The translations under genes were made by a program, and so were the position numbers. From NCBI RefSeq assembly GCF_014287585.1, contig NZ_JACOOJ010000027.1, positions 1-64,000 on the forward strand: 64,000 nucleotides of DNA, read 5' to 3'. Shown here piece by piece: positions 46,267 to 54,151 of the stretch (position 1 is its first letter; the number at the start of each line of letters is the position of its first letter). The notes beneath the pieces are model-generated. The model did no database searches, was not told the DNA's origin, and saw only the letters and a program-made list of their open reading frames with translations. The DNA is from Parabacteroides hominis. GTDB taxonomy: Bacteria > Bacteroidota > Bacteroidia > Bacteroidales > Tannerellaceae.

Positions 46267-47502
46267 ATGAAGAGTACATTTTCAGTAATCTACTACCTCA
46301 AGCGTCAGGTAGTGAAAAAGGACGGGACGGTTCCCGTCATGGGACGCATCACGGTGGACGGCAGCCAGACGCAGTTCAGTTGCAAGTTGAGTGTCGATCC
46401 GAAGCTGTGGGACACCAAAGGGGGACGTGTCACGGGCAGAAGCGCGGCGGCACTCGAAACGAACCGTATGCTTGACAAGATGCGGGTGCGCATCAACAGA
46501 CACTATCAGGAAATCATGGAGCGTGACAACTTCGTCACGGCGGAGAAGGTAAAGAACGCCTTTCTCGGACTGGAACACCGCTACCACACGCTGATGCAGG
46601 TGTTCCGTCGGCACAACGAGAACTATGAGAAACAGGTGGAAGCAGGCATGAAAGCAAAAGGTACACTGGAAAAGTACCGTGTCGTTTACAAGCACCTGCA
46701 AGAGTTCCTCGACATCCGCTACCATGTGAAGGACATCGCCCTAAAAGAGCTTACTCCCGCTTTCATCTCCGACTTCGAGATGTTCCTGCGCACGGACAAG
46801 CACTGCTGCACCAATACCGTGTGGCTGTACGTCTGCCCGCTACGGACAATGGTGTTCATAGCCATCAACAACGAGTGGCTGACACGCGACCCGTTCCGCG
46901 AGTATGAAATCAAGAAGGAGGAAACGACACGCAGTTTCCTGACCAAAGACGAAATACGCCTGCTGATGGAGGGGAAACTGAAAAACGCCAAACAGGAACT
47001 GTACCGCGACCTCTACCTGTTCTGTGCGTTCACCGGATTGTCGTTCGCGGATATGCGCAACCTCACGGAAGAGAATATCCGTACCTATTTCGACGAACAC
47101 GAGTGGATAAACATCAACCGCAAGAAAACGGGCGTGGTGTCCAACATCCGCCTGCTTGACATCGCCAACCGCATAATCGGCAAATACCGTGGGCTATGCG
47201 AGAACGGCAGGATATTCCCCGTTCCGCATTATAACACGTGCCTTGCCGGTATCCGTGCCGTCGCCAAGCGTTGCGGCATCACCAAGCATATCACGTGGCA
47301 TCAAAGCCGCCACACGGCAGCCACGACAGTTTTCCTTTCCAACGGCGTACCCATCGAAACGGTCAGCTCCATGCTTGGACACAAGAGCATAAAGACGACG
47401 CAGATTTACGCGAAGATAACCAAAGAAAAACTCAATCAGGATATGGAAAACCTTGCCGCAAGGTTAAACAACGTCGAGGAATTTGCAGGTTGCACCATCT
47501 AA
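46267..47502 (+). CDS. int: IntDOT-like tyrosine recombinase of the integrative conjugative element
   Basis: 411 aa, the length of IntDOT, from the ATG at 46267; a longer in-frame start at 46057 lies in the att/arm region and is unlikely. Arm-binding N-terminus, core-binding middle (residues about 105-205) and catalytic domain. Catalytic residues by count: Ser259 in FTGLSFADM (where most relatives have Arg), Arg285/Lys287 in NINRKKTG, His345 and Arg348 in WHQSRH, His372 in LGHKS, Tyr381 in TTQIYAKI. The Ser259 substitution and numbering match what is known for IntDOT. It integrates and excises the element that fills the rest of the window. Confidence 0.92.
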   Translation: MKSTFSVIYYLKRQVVKKDGTVPVMGRITVDGSQTQFSCKLSVDPKLWDTKGGRVTGRSAAALETNRMLDKMRVRINRHYQEIMERDNFVTAEKVKNAFLGLEHRYHTLMQVFRRHNENYEKQVEAGMKAKGTLEKYRVVYKHLQEFLDIRYHVKDIALKELTPAFISDFEMFLRTDKHCCTNTVWLYVCPLRTMVFIAINNEWLTRDPFREYEIKKEETTRSFLTKDEIRLLMEGKLKNAKQELYRDLYLFCAFTGLSFADMRNLTEENIRTYFDEHEWININRKKTGVVSNIRLLDIANRIIGKYRGLCENGRIFPVPHYNTCLAGIRAVAKRCGITKHITWHQSRHTAATTVFLSNGVPIETVSSMLGHKSIKTTQIYAKITKEKLNQDMENLAARLNNVEEFAGCTI

Positions 47503-47514
47503 AAAAGAGGAGCC

Positions 47515-47877
47515 ATGAAACGTGACATAATCATCATAGAGGACAAGGCGGTCAGCGTAACCGGTAACGATGTGTGGATGACCGCCACCGAAATAGCCGG
47601 ACTGTTCCATACGACCGTCCCGGCAGTGAACGCCGTCATCAAAGCCGTCCGCAAGTCTGACGTGCTGAACGACTACAAGGTGTGCCGCTACATGCAGCTT
47701 GAAAACGGGCTGTACGCGGACGTGTACGCGCCTGAAATCATTATTCTGATTGCTTTTCGGCTGAACACCTACAACACCTACCTGTTCCGCATGTGGCTGG
47801 TAGGAAAGGTTCTCTCACAAGAGAAGCGGCAAACATACGTGATGTTTATACAGAACGGAAAAACTGCGTACTGTTGA
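47515..47877 (+). CDS. RhuM-like protein next to integrase
   Basis: 120 aa, preceded by GAGGAG and 12 nt from the integrase stop. An HTH-like segment VWMTATEIAGLFHTTVPAV followed by VIKAVRKSDVLNDYKVCRYM and YAPEIIILIAFRLNTYNT resembles the N-terminal half of RhuM-family proteins. Such short forms sit beside integrases of Bacteroides conjugative transposons. Function unknown; possibly a regulator. It marks the end of GC-rich element backbone before the AT-rich cargo. Confidence 0.6.
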   Translation: MKRDIIIIEDKAVSVTGNDVWMTATEIAGLFHTTVPAVNAVIKAVRKSDVLNDYKVCRYMQLENGLYADVYAPEIIILIAFRLNTYNTYLFRMWLVGKVLSQEKRQTYVMFIQNGKTAYC

Positions 47878-47979
47878 AGATATCAAATGAAAATTATACG
47901 AAAGAATTTCTATATGGATCCTTATCTAAATAGCCATATCATATCTCAAAAAATATAGAGGTAATAATATGGCTATTAT

Positions 47980-49968
47980 TTAATTCTTTTGATTTGTCGT
48001 TATGCAACGAATTCCGTTCATAAAATGTTTTAATATATATTTGTCAAATGAATGGAGATTAGGTATTTTTTGTTCAAGGTATTCAATTCCTATCGTGTTA
48101 AATTCCTGTATAACGATTGTAATCTCTTTAGAATCGTCTTCAAGATTTATAAGACCTGCATTTTGTATCTTTTTACTAATCATCCTCGGTAATCCGTATT
48201 CTTCAAGTTGAAATACAATTTTAGGTAAAAAGGCATTTGATGCTTTATATACAAAATTGGCGATATTTGAGGAATTAGGATAAAGTTCTTGACGTATAAT
48301 ATTAATTACCGCAATAATAGATGAGAGATTAAAGGATACATATCTTTCAAATGTAAATATATCCTCATATGTAATACCATAATCTTTTACTGTGTTATAT
48401 AGCTCTTTTATAGTCATTTTCCATCCATTACTACATGCACATGCATAATACCGTAAATGTCCTTTTCGATGATATTCCAAAATTTCTATGATATCTCCTA
48501 AAGCATCCCTCCATTCCCATGTATTATTGTTTTGTAAAGCATCGCAATTTGTTGGCCAATTGGAATCAGTTTTCAATTTTTCCGCAATTATCTTTAACAT
48601 TGATGGTTTACAACTTCTGATTTGTGGTATTCTTTCAATTCTATGCCAAATATCCGTTCCAAGAAGTTCTATCATTTCATCTTGATATCGTTGAATTTTT
48701 ACATATTGTTCATTATTCAATTTTATACCGGGGTCATTTCCATCAAGTTTTTTTACTACATCATCAGGAAACTCTAATCTCAATTTAGTATTTTCTTGAC
48801 TTGGTGGCTCTTCAAGCATATAGACACGACCTACAAAATAACGAAACATTCTGCCTGCGCGTCCAATGATGTTGCGAAAGGTAAAATAATCAATCTTATG
48901 AGCCCCGTTCTTATTTGACCATAAAACGACACTCTCTGCTTGAGTATTTACTCCTTCAATTATAGACGAGGTCGATACCAAATAATCTAACCCATTCTGT
49001 TCTTCAAATAGTTTTATTTGAATTTGACTAAGAGAACGATGTAGCTGACCATTATGAATACCAATACCATGTTTGACTAAATCTTTAAGAATATACTTTT
49101 CTCCATAATTGCATTCCAGCCAATCAGAAAAATTAGCAAGCAGTTCAGAGTCTTTATTATATAAATTTCTGTTAAGAATTGTTGTTACTTCTTCAATTCC
49201 CTTATATGTGCCGGTATATATCAAAGCTTTACCTATACCTGTATTTATTAATTCAATAAGTTTACGTGTCTTAAAACTCTGTTTATCTTCATTCTTTGGT
49301 CTGCTTTTATATAACCGCCATGCATGCGTTACAACGGTCTTAAAATCCATACGCAGAAATGTCATCCCTTCAGTGAATACATTTTCTTCTATTTCATGGA
49401 TATTTGGGGCAAGATAATATCTTTGTTTAGCTTTCTTTCCGAGTTCTACCATTGAACTGAGTAAAGTGGAGCTTCTTTCAAGATCAAAATTTGTACTTGC
49501 CTTATAAAACTCATCAACGATTAGAATATCAATTGAAGGAAGTTTATCTATATAGGCAAAAGCTCTTTCTTGCGGAAATACCAATATGTTTTTCTCCGCA
49601 AGTTCTACATCTGTTGTTGTAATTATTTTATATTGATGAGAGAATTTTCGGCAAATTCGTCTTCTTGTTTCATCTGCAAGAGCAACCGTAGGTACTAATA
49701 TTACAACATTAATTGGTTGTTTAATCGCAATAAATGCATCAATAACAAAACTTTTACCAAAACTTGTAGGAGCACTCACCGCAACGCTTTTCCCTTCTAA
49801 TAACTTCTTTAATACCTGTGATTGAGCAGTATGTAAGACACAAGGTTTTCTTTCTCCAATATTAACTTTAAAAACTTCACATACAAACCGATCTTCCCAA
49901 GATGCAGTATATGTATCAATATACGGTAAAAGCCCCACTTCACGAATAAGATGGTTGACTAATTCCAT
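47980..49968 (-). CDS. hamB: Hachiman HamB helicase, 5'-truncated by IS982 insertion
   Basis: 662 codons from the first ATG left after the insertion (49968). Superfamily 2 motifs: SAPTSFGKS (P-loop, residues 65-73), LVPTVALADETRRR, VDEFYKAS (motif II, DEFY), ALIYTGTYKG, STSSIIEGVNTQAE and NIIGRAGRMFRYFVG (motif VI). Together with the DUF1837 gene upstream this matches the two-gene Hachiman anti-phage system, in which a helicase controls a nuclease. Joining the flanks of the IS and removing one TTATATC copy restores a continuous frame of 707 codons starting at 51132. The remaining frame lacks the first 45 residues but keeps the motor. Whether it is still expressed is unclear. Confidence 0.82.
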   Translation of the reverse strand: MELVNHLIREVGLLPYIDTYTASWEDRFVCEVFKVNIGERKPCVLHTAQSQVLKKLLEGKSVAVSAPTSFGKSFVIDAFIAIKQPINVVILVPTVALADETRRRICRKFSHQYKIITTTDVELAEKNILVFPQERAFAYIDKLPSIDILIVDEFYKASTNFDLERSSTLLSSMVELGKKAKQRYYLAPNIHEIEENVFTEGMTFLRMDFKTVVTHAWRLYKSRPKNEDKQSFKTRKLIELINTGIGKALIYTGTYKGIEEVTTILNRNLYNKDSELLANFSDWLECNYGEKYILKDLVKHGIGIHNGQLHRSLSQIQIKLFEEQNGLDYLVSTSSIIEGVNTQAESVVLWSNKNGAHKIDYFTFRNIIGRAGRMFRYFVGRVYMLEEPPSQENTKLRLEFPDDVVKKLDGNDPGIKLNNEQYVKIQRYQDEMIELLGTDIWHRIERIPQIRSCKPSMLKIIAEKLKTDSNWPTNCDALQNNNTWEWRDALGDIIEILEYHRKGHLRYYACACSNGWKMTIKELYNTVKDYGITYEDIFTFERYVSFNLSSIIAVINIIRQELYPNSSNIANFVYKASNAFLPKIVFQLEEYGLPRMISKKIQNAGLINLEDDSKEITIVIQEFNTIGIEYLEQKIPNLHSFDKYILKHFMNGIRCITTNQKN

Positions 49969-50040
49969 ATATGAATTATTGTTAGTACCATTAATCTCAT
50001 GAAGTAATGTAATTACTTTGGATCTTGCATTACTTATATC

Positions 50041-51062
50041 ACCCGTTGGTTGAATTAAAAAGTTAGTAAAATGACAAATGAAAGGTTGTGCATATTTCTG
50101 GTTTTTAGTAACTTAATAGCATCCAAACTATTGAGTTCAAACCGTCGTATGCACAACTTCATCGAAAAATTCACAAAAATCAACGACATCTGCAAGAAAT
50201 TTGCAGGAAATCGTGTAAATGAACATGGCAATGTATCTCGCCGTGGAGTTATTCCCACCTTTTCTGATTTGGAAGTTATAGCTCTTTCTCTTACAGCCGA
50301 AGCATTCGGTTATGACAGCGAGAACAACCTCTTTAAGAGATTGGCTGAATCTCCCGAACATATCCCTAACCTTATATCCAGAAGACAGTTCAACGTCCGT
50401 CGCAAACTCACGGCTTGTCTTGCAGAAGACATCCGCAGGGATATTGCCAAGAGCATAGACGGTGGGGAAAATGTCTTTGTGATAGACTCCAAGCCTGTCA
50501 AAGTATGCCAGCTGGCACGAGCCAAGCGTTGCGTTATGGGAAATGATAATCCGCAAAGCGCACCTTCCAAAGGCTTTTGCGCCTCCCAACAAATGTATTA
50601 CTATGGGTATAAGCTCCACGCTATCTGTGGAATAAGTGGTGTTATTCACTCTTATGATATAACGGCTGCAAATGTTCATGATATACATTATCTGGATGAT
50701 GCAAAGTGGGATTATCACGACTGTCTTATGCTTGGAGATAAGGGGTATTTAAGTGCTGAGGTGCAACAAGACCTTTTCGAAACGGCTCATATCAAGCTTG
50801 AAGTCCCGTATCGCTTGAACCAAAAGAATTGGAGAAATCCTTCGTGGGCTTACAGGCGTTTCAGGAAGCGAATCGAAACCGTTTTCTCTCAACTTAACGA
50901 CCAATTCATGATGGTACGCAATTATGCAAAGCAGACAGGCGGACTGTTTACACGTACTGCCGCAAAAATCGCTGCTATGACCGTGCTGCAATACATCAAC
51001 TTCTGTAACCATCGTAAAATTGGTCTTGTTAAAGATGCTTTATTTTAATTCAACCAACGGGT
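50041..51062 (+). mobile_element. IS982-family insertion sequence, complete
   Basis: 1,022 bp. Terminal inverted repeats ACCCGTTGGTTGAATTAAAA at the left (50041-50060) and the matching complement TTTTAATTCAACCAACGGGT at the right (51043-51062). A 7-bp target duplication TTATATC flanks it (50034-50040 and 51063-51069). One transposase gene inside, opposite in direction to hamB. All parts are intact, so the insertion is recent and perhaps still mobile. Confidence 0.95.
50149..51048 (+). CDS. IS982-family transposase
   Basis: 299 aa from the ATG at 50149 (MHNFIEKFTKIND); the frame is open from an ATG at 50071. DDE residues: VFVIDSKPVKVCQ, MLGDKGYLSAEVQ and RKRIETVFSQLNDQFM. The C-K-R-C-like QLARAKRCVMG and KGFCASQQMYYYGYKLH stretches are typical of IS982 transposases in Bacteroidales. 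Confidence 0.93.
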   Translation: MHNFIEKFTKINDICKKFAGNRVNEHGNVSRRGVIPTFSDLEVIALSLTAEAFGYDSENNLFKRLAESPEHIPNLISRRQFNVRRKLTACLAEDIRRDIAKSIDGGENVFVIDSKPVKVCQLARAKRCVMGNDNPQSAPSKGFCASQQMYYYGYKLHAICGISGVIHSYDITAANVHDIHYLDDAKWDYHDCLMLGDKGYLSAEVQQDLFETAHIKLEVPYRLNQKNWRNPSWAYRRFRKRIETVFSQLNDQFMMVRNYAKQTGGLFTRTAAKIAAMTVLQYINFCNHRKIGLVKDALF

Positions 51063-51132
51063 TTATATCACCAGCATTTAGAACATTACTTATATCTAAA
51101 CATGTATTATATATATCATTCGTCTGCATCAT
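51063..51132 (-). pseudogene. hamB: severed 5' end of hamB
   Basis: From ATG at 51132, overlapping the end of hamA by 17 nt, it reads MMQTNDIYNTCLDISNVLNA, then runs into the IS and stops after nine more codons. Its frame continues exactly into 50033 once the IS and one target copy are removed, giving codons for SNARSKVITLLHEINGTNN and then the ATG at 49968. This shows the original hamB start and its translational coupling to hamA. Confidence 0.85.
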
Positions 51133-52057
51133 TTTTGAGATTTTTTGCTTGTGAAATAAACCAGTTTACTATTTTTGTTTTATCAGGAACAGGAAAAAGA
51201 ATCAAATGAAAGTTTATTTCCGAATACTTATGAACAGAACTAAGCTTGTTGATCTGCTTCTTAAAAAACGAATGAGCACGATCTCTATGAAAAGAAATAA
51301 TACTATTTTTATACTCATCACTCATTTCAGTAGTACTTGCTGTTATCTGGCATTCATGTAATAAAAGAATAGGTATATGTAGTTTGGGTTTTATTTCGTC
51401 AATGGAAGTATTCTCATCGAAACATTCTTTTATCTTTTTAAGTAATGTTTGGTTTTCAATTTGTTTATCAAGTTCATTGAGATTGGTCATTATTCCGCAT
51501 TCCTTTTTCATAATAGGTTTGCGCAACATTTGTTCAACAGAATTTATTGGTTCGTATAATCGCGCATCCTCAAGAGAATTATAAAATTTAGCTTCTCCTA
51601 ACCAAAGTTGAAAGCCTCCATTTGGGTCAATTACAATGTGTACAGAATCAGAGCCCTTTGCATTATCATTATCATTCTGTTTATAAAAAATTTTAGGTAT
51701 TGCAGATAAGGCTTTATAATGGTTCTTCATTATGCCATATAGAATAATTTCCGCTATTTCACTTCCCTTTCCATTCTGCTCTTTGTCAACAAGTCGTAAA
51801 TGTTTGGCAGCCTCAATAAGCCTACCGTAATCATTATCTATTAATTTCTCTCGTTCTTGTGCAGACAAAGCTGTTTCTGCAATATTACTGAAAACAAATT
51901 CTTTGAATTGACGATATCTCCAACTGCCATCTTCAAAGCCATTAGCAACTGATAATAACCTGTCATTATGATCTGGATTTATTTCTTGCTTTTTTGTATT
52001 AAAATTAACAAAACAATCATCAACTAATATATCAAAATTCCAAATTTTATTGCTCAT
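51116..52057 (-). CDS. hamA: Hachiman HamA, DUF1837 nuclease
   Basis: 313 aa. The DUF1837 core has a PD-(D/E)xK-like layout: GSEIAEIILYGIM (Glu100/103), KGSDSVHIVID (Asp137) and LWLGEAKFYNS (Glu155-Ala-Lys157). In Hachiman systems HamA is the nuclease effector, held in check by HamB and released on phage infection to degrade DNA. The gene is complete, with all predicted catalytic residues. It is preceded by a small HTH gene and followed with overlap by the split hamB. Confidence 0.82.
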   Translation of the reverse strand: MSNKIWNFDILVDDCFVNFNTKKQEINPDHNDRLLSVANGFEDGSWRYRQFKEFVFSNIAETALSAQEREKLIDNDYGRLIEAAKHLRLVDKEQNGKGSEIAEIILYGIMKNHYKALSAIPKIFYKQNDNDNAKGSDSVHIVIDPNGGFQLWLGEAKFYNSLEDARLYEPINSVEQMLRKPIMKKECGIMTNLNELDKQIENQTLLKKIKECFDENTSIDEIKPKLHIPILLLHECQITASTTEMSDEYKNSIISFHRDRAHSFFKKQINKLSSVHKYSEINFHLILFPVPDKTKIVNWFISQAKNLKNDADE

Positions 52058-52109
52058 ACACTTTATTTACATGCTTAAAAATGGTGAAACATCTATATTC
52101 CTTTAGATA

Positions 52110-52313
52110 CTATTTTTTTGTATGACAAATAAGTTCATGAACATCAACATCAAGCAAATTTGCAATACGAACAAATGTGTACAAATCAGGTTGAGAATGA
52201 TTATTACACCATTTAGATACTGTTGCAGGATCTTTCTGTAATTGTTTTGCCAACCATTTGCTCATAACTCCTTTTTCTGATAGTACATTTTTAATGTTGT
52301 TTAAAATTGCCAT
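52110..52313 (-). CDS. XRE-type helix-turn-helix regulator
   Basis: 67 aa, a bare Cro/CI-type HTH: WLAKQLQKDPATVSKWCNNH with LYTFVRIANLLDVDVHELI. 52 nt upstream of hamA in the same direction, so likely in the defence operon as its repressor. Many defence systems carry such small controllers, though the core Hachiman pair does not need one. Confidence 0.8.
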   Translation of the reverse strand: MAILNNIKNVLSEKGVMSKWLAKQLQKDPATVSKWCNNHSQPDLYTFVRIANLLDVDVHELICHTKK

Positions 52314-52342
52314 TACAATTAATTTTTAGATTGCGTTAAATG

Positions 52343-52350
52343 CAAAGTTA
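52343..52350 (-). promoter_or_regulatory. -7 promoter element of the hamAB operon
   Basis: TAACTTTG on the minus strand fits TAnnTTTG; 30 nt before the XRE gene start. A clear TTTG -33 partner at 19 bases is not seen (TTAATAAAAAGTTG lies upstream), so strength is uncertain. The 10-mer GTAACTTTGC here is the same as the candidate att core at 45937. Confidence 0.55.
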
Positions 52351-52503
52351 CAACTTTTTATTAACTATATGAATTTCTAACGATAGAAATTGGTTGGATC
52401 AATCAAAAAACTGGTTTTAAGGTCATTAAAACACCCAAGTATATAAAAAGTAAACGGGCAGCACCACAAAATGTCGCCCGTTTCCTTTTTCATGTTGGCC
52501 GCC

Positions 52504-52809
52504 TCACTCCAGCGGCTTGCGGTAGTTCGCTTCCAGCACCTCGCGCAGCCCCGTTTCCGGGTAAAGCACCTTCCCTCCCAAAAGTATGAAGGACAACACG
52601 CGGTTGTTGCGGTATTCCTGCAAGGTGCGTCGGCTGACACGGAGCAGTTCCGCCACCTCACCGTCAGTCAGGTAACGTTCCCCGTCCAGCGGAGGGCGGT
52701 AACTTTCCAGAAATACAGACAGCCATTTCGAGCCTTTGCGCATATCCTGCATCACAGAGGCTATCGGCTCGTCTTCCATCGTAAAAACATCGTTGGTCTC
52801 GTTCATCAT
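52504..52809 (-). CDS. MerR/excisionase-type HTH protein 1
   Basis: 101 aa from the ATG at 52809. C-terminal HTH_17 module: RYLTDGEVAELLRVSRRTLQ followed by YRNNRVLSFILLGGKVLYPE. GC-rich like the element backbone. Arranged as a pair with the gene at 52841, 31 nt apart, divergent from the excision operon at 53421. Probably an accessory regulator or recombination directionality factor paralogue. Confidence 0.78.
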   Translation of the reverse strand: MMNETNDVFTMEDEPIASVMQDMRKGSKWLSVFLESYRPPLDGERYLTDGEVAELLRVSRRTLQEYRNNRVLSFILLGGKVLYPETGLREVLEANYRKPLE

Positions 52810-52840
52810 AACTTCGGATTCAGTGGGTGAATAAATCAAA

Positions 52841-53140
52841 TCATCTGCCGTGCGAATAGAGCGTGCCGATAAGCGGTATCAACCTCTTAACCTCCTCCGG
52901 CTTGTAATAGAACCTGCGGTTTATCTGCGAGTAGCCGATAAGCCGCCTGTCGCGCAGCGTCTGCAACGTGCGCGGGCTTATTCTCAACTGCCCGCAGACC
53001 TCCTCGCCCGTGAGCCATCTTTCCATGCGCCCCGTGTCGCTTTTGCGCCTTAGGGCGGCGACCTTCTCCGAGAGTGCGCCGAATGCCGCCACCATCATCT
53101 CGAAAGTCTTTTTCTCGATAGATACTATTTCCATATTCAT
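52841..53140 (-). CDS. MerR/excisionase-type HTH protein 2
   Basis: 99 aa. WLTGEEVCGQLRISPRTLQT and LRDRRLIGYSQINRRFYYKP is the HTH_17 module; the N-terminus EKKTFEMMVAAFGALSEKVA is a short coiled coil, shared in style with the plus-strand protein at 53421 (SSAFRSLTEQIAEIAAHV). The two divergent pairs therefore look like related duplicates. Confidence 0.78.
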   Translation of the reverse strand: MNMEIVSIEKKTFEMMVAAFGALSEKVAALRRKSDTGRMERWLTGEEVCGQLRISPRTLQTLRDRRLIGYSQINRRFYYKPEEVKRLIPLIGTLYSHGR

Positions 53141-53260
53141 GCAATTATCGGTTTGCCCGCAAAGGTAACGATGCAGCCCTTAACACGTACCGTTTTCCGC
53201 TGAAAGGCTGCCTGTTGCACCGTTTGACCGGGTTACGGAGCCATCTTCCGTAAAAATCTT

Positions 53261-53273
53261 ACGTGAGTCACGT
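53261..53273. promoter_or_regulatory. palindrome in the divergent HTH intergenic region
   Basis: ACGTGAGTCACGT, a perfect 6-bp inverted repeat around one base, followed by GTAGTGAGTT. It is the only marked symmetry in the 280 bp between the two divergent HTH gene pairs. The related GTGAGTT/AACTCAC palindrome lies upstream of the integrase (46142-46161), so a shared binding protein, such as one of the HTH products, is possible. Confidence 0.4.
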
Positions 53274-53420
53274 AGTGAGTTGTTAAAGCCCCTTTTGTTT
53301 ATTGCCGAATTTTGTCGCAGAAACATAGAGCAAGCCGAGTGTAGAGCGTCAAACTTGCTTGAACGGTATGCCGAGGCGCAGCCTATGTTCATGAAAATAA
53401 ACAAAAATAAAGGACTGAAT

Positions 53421-53777
53421 ATGAAAGTGATAACGATGGAAAGTTCTGCCTTCCGGTCATTGACGGAACAGATAGCGGAGATTGCGGCACACGTCCGTGC
53501 CGCCTCCGGCGACAAGAAAGCGGCATCGCCCGACAGGTTGCTCACCACACGCGAGGCGGCGCACCTGCTTAACGTGAGTACCCGCACCCTCCAGCGTATG
53601 CGCAGCGAGCAACGCATCGGTTATGTCGTGCTTCGCGGTAAATGCCGCTACCGGCAGTCGGAAATAGACCGCCTGCTTGAAGCGTGTGCCGTCAACGAGG
53701 ACGCGGCGACACCGCAGGAATTGAAACGCAACCACACGCTGCGCACTGGCGGCAAACCAAAAGGAAGGAGGACATAG
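53421..53777 (+). CDS. Xis2c-like HTH protein of the excision operon
   Basis: 118 aa from the ATG at 53421 (MKVITMESSAFRSL); the frame is open from 53280. HTH_17 module LLTTREAAHLLNVSTRTLQR with MRSEQRIGYVVLRGKCRYRQ. By order (two small HTH genes, a DUF4099/DUF3945 gene, a topoisomerase gene) it corresponds to xis2c of CTnDOT, an excision factor that works with IntDOT and also activates transfer genes. Sequence identity to Xis2c itself was not tested. Confidence 0.75.
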   Translation: MKVITMESSAFRSLTEQIAEIAAHVRAASGDKKAASPDRLLTTREAAHLLNVSTRTLQRMRSEQRIGYVVLRGKCRYRQSEIDRLLEACAVNEDAATPQELKRNHTLRTGGKPKGRRT

Positions 53778-53780
53778 GTC

Positions 53781-54131
53781 ATGGAACTGCTCACACGAAA
53801 CAACTTCGAGGGCTGGATGCAGAAGCTGATGGAACGGCTCGACCGTCAGGACGAACTGCTGCTGGCGATGAAGGCTGAGGGGAAACAGCCTACTATCACG
53901 GAAAGCATCCGCCTTTTCGACAATCAGGATTTGTGCATGCTGCTCCAGATAAGCAAGCGCACACTGCAACGCTACCGCAGTGTCGGCGCATTGCCCTACA
54001 AGACACTGGGCAAGAAAACCTATTACAGCGAGGAGGATGTGCTGACATTCCTTTCCAACCATATCAAGGACTTCAAAAAAGAAGATATAGCCTTCTACAA
54101 GGCTCGTATCCATAATTTCTTTCATAAATAA
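53781..54131 (+). CDS. Xis2d-like HTH protein of the excision operon
   Basis: 116 aa, starting 3 nt after the previous stop. HTH_17 module SIRLFDNQDLCMLLQISKRT, LQRYRSVGALPYKTLGKKTY; C-terminus rich in Phe/Lys. Position matches xis2d of CTnDOT. Expected to bind the attachment region and drive excision. Confidence 0.77.
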   Translation: MELLTRNNFEGWMQKLMERLDRQDELLLAMKAEGKQPTITESIRLFDNQDLCMLLQISKRTLQRYRSVGALPYKTLGKKTYYSEEDVLTFLSNHIKDFKKEDIAFYKARIHNFFHK

Positions 54132-54151
54132 CCCATTAAAACATTTTTCAA

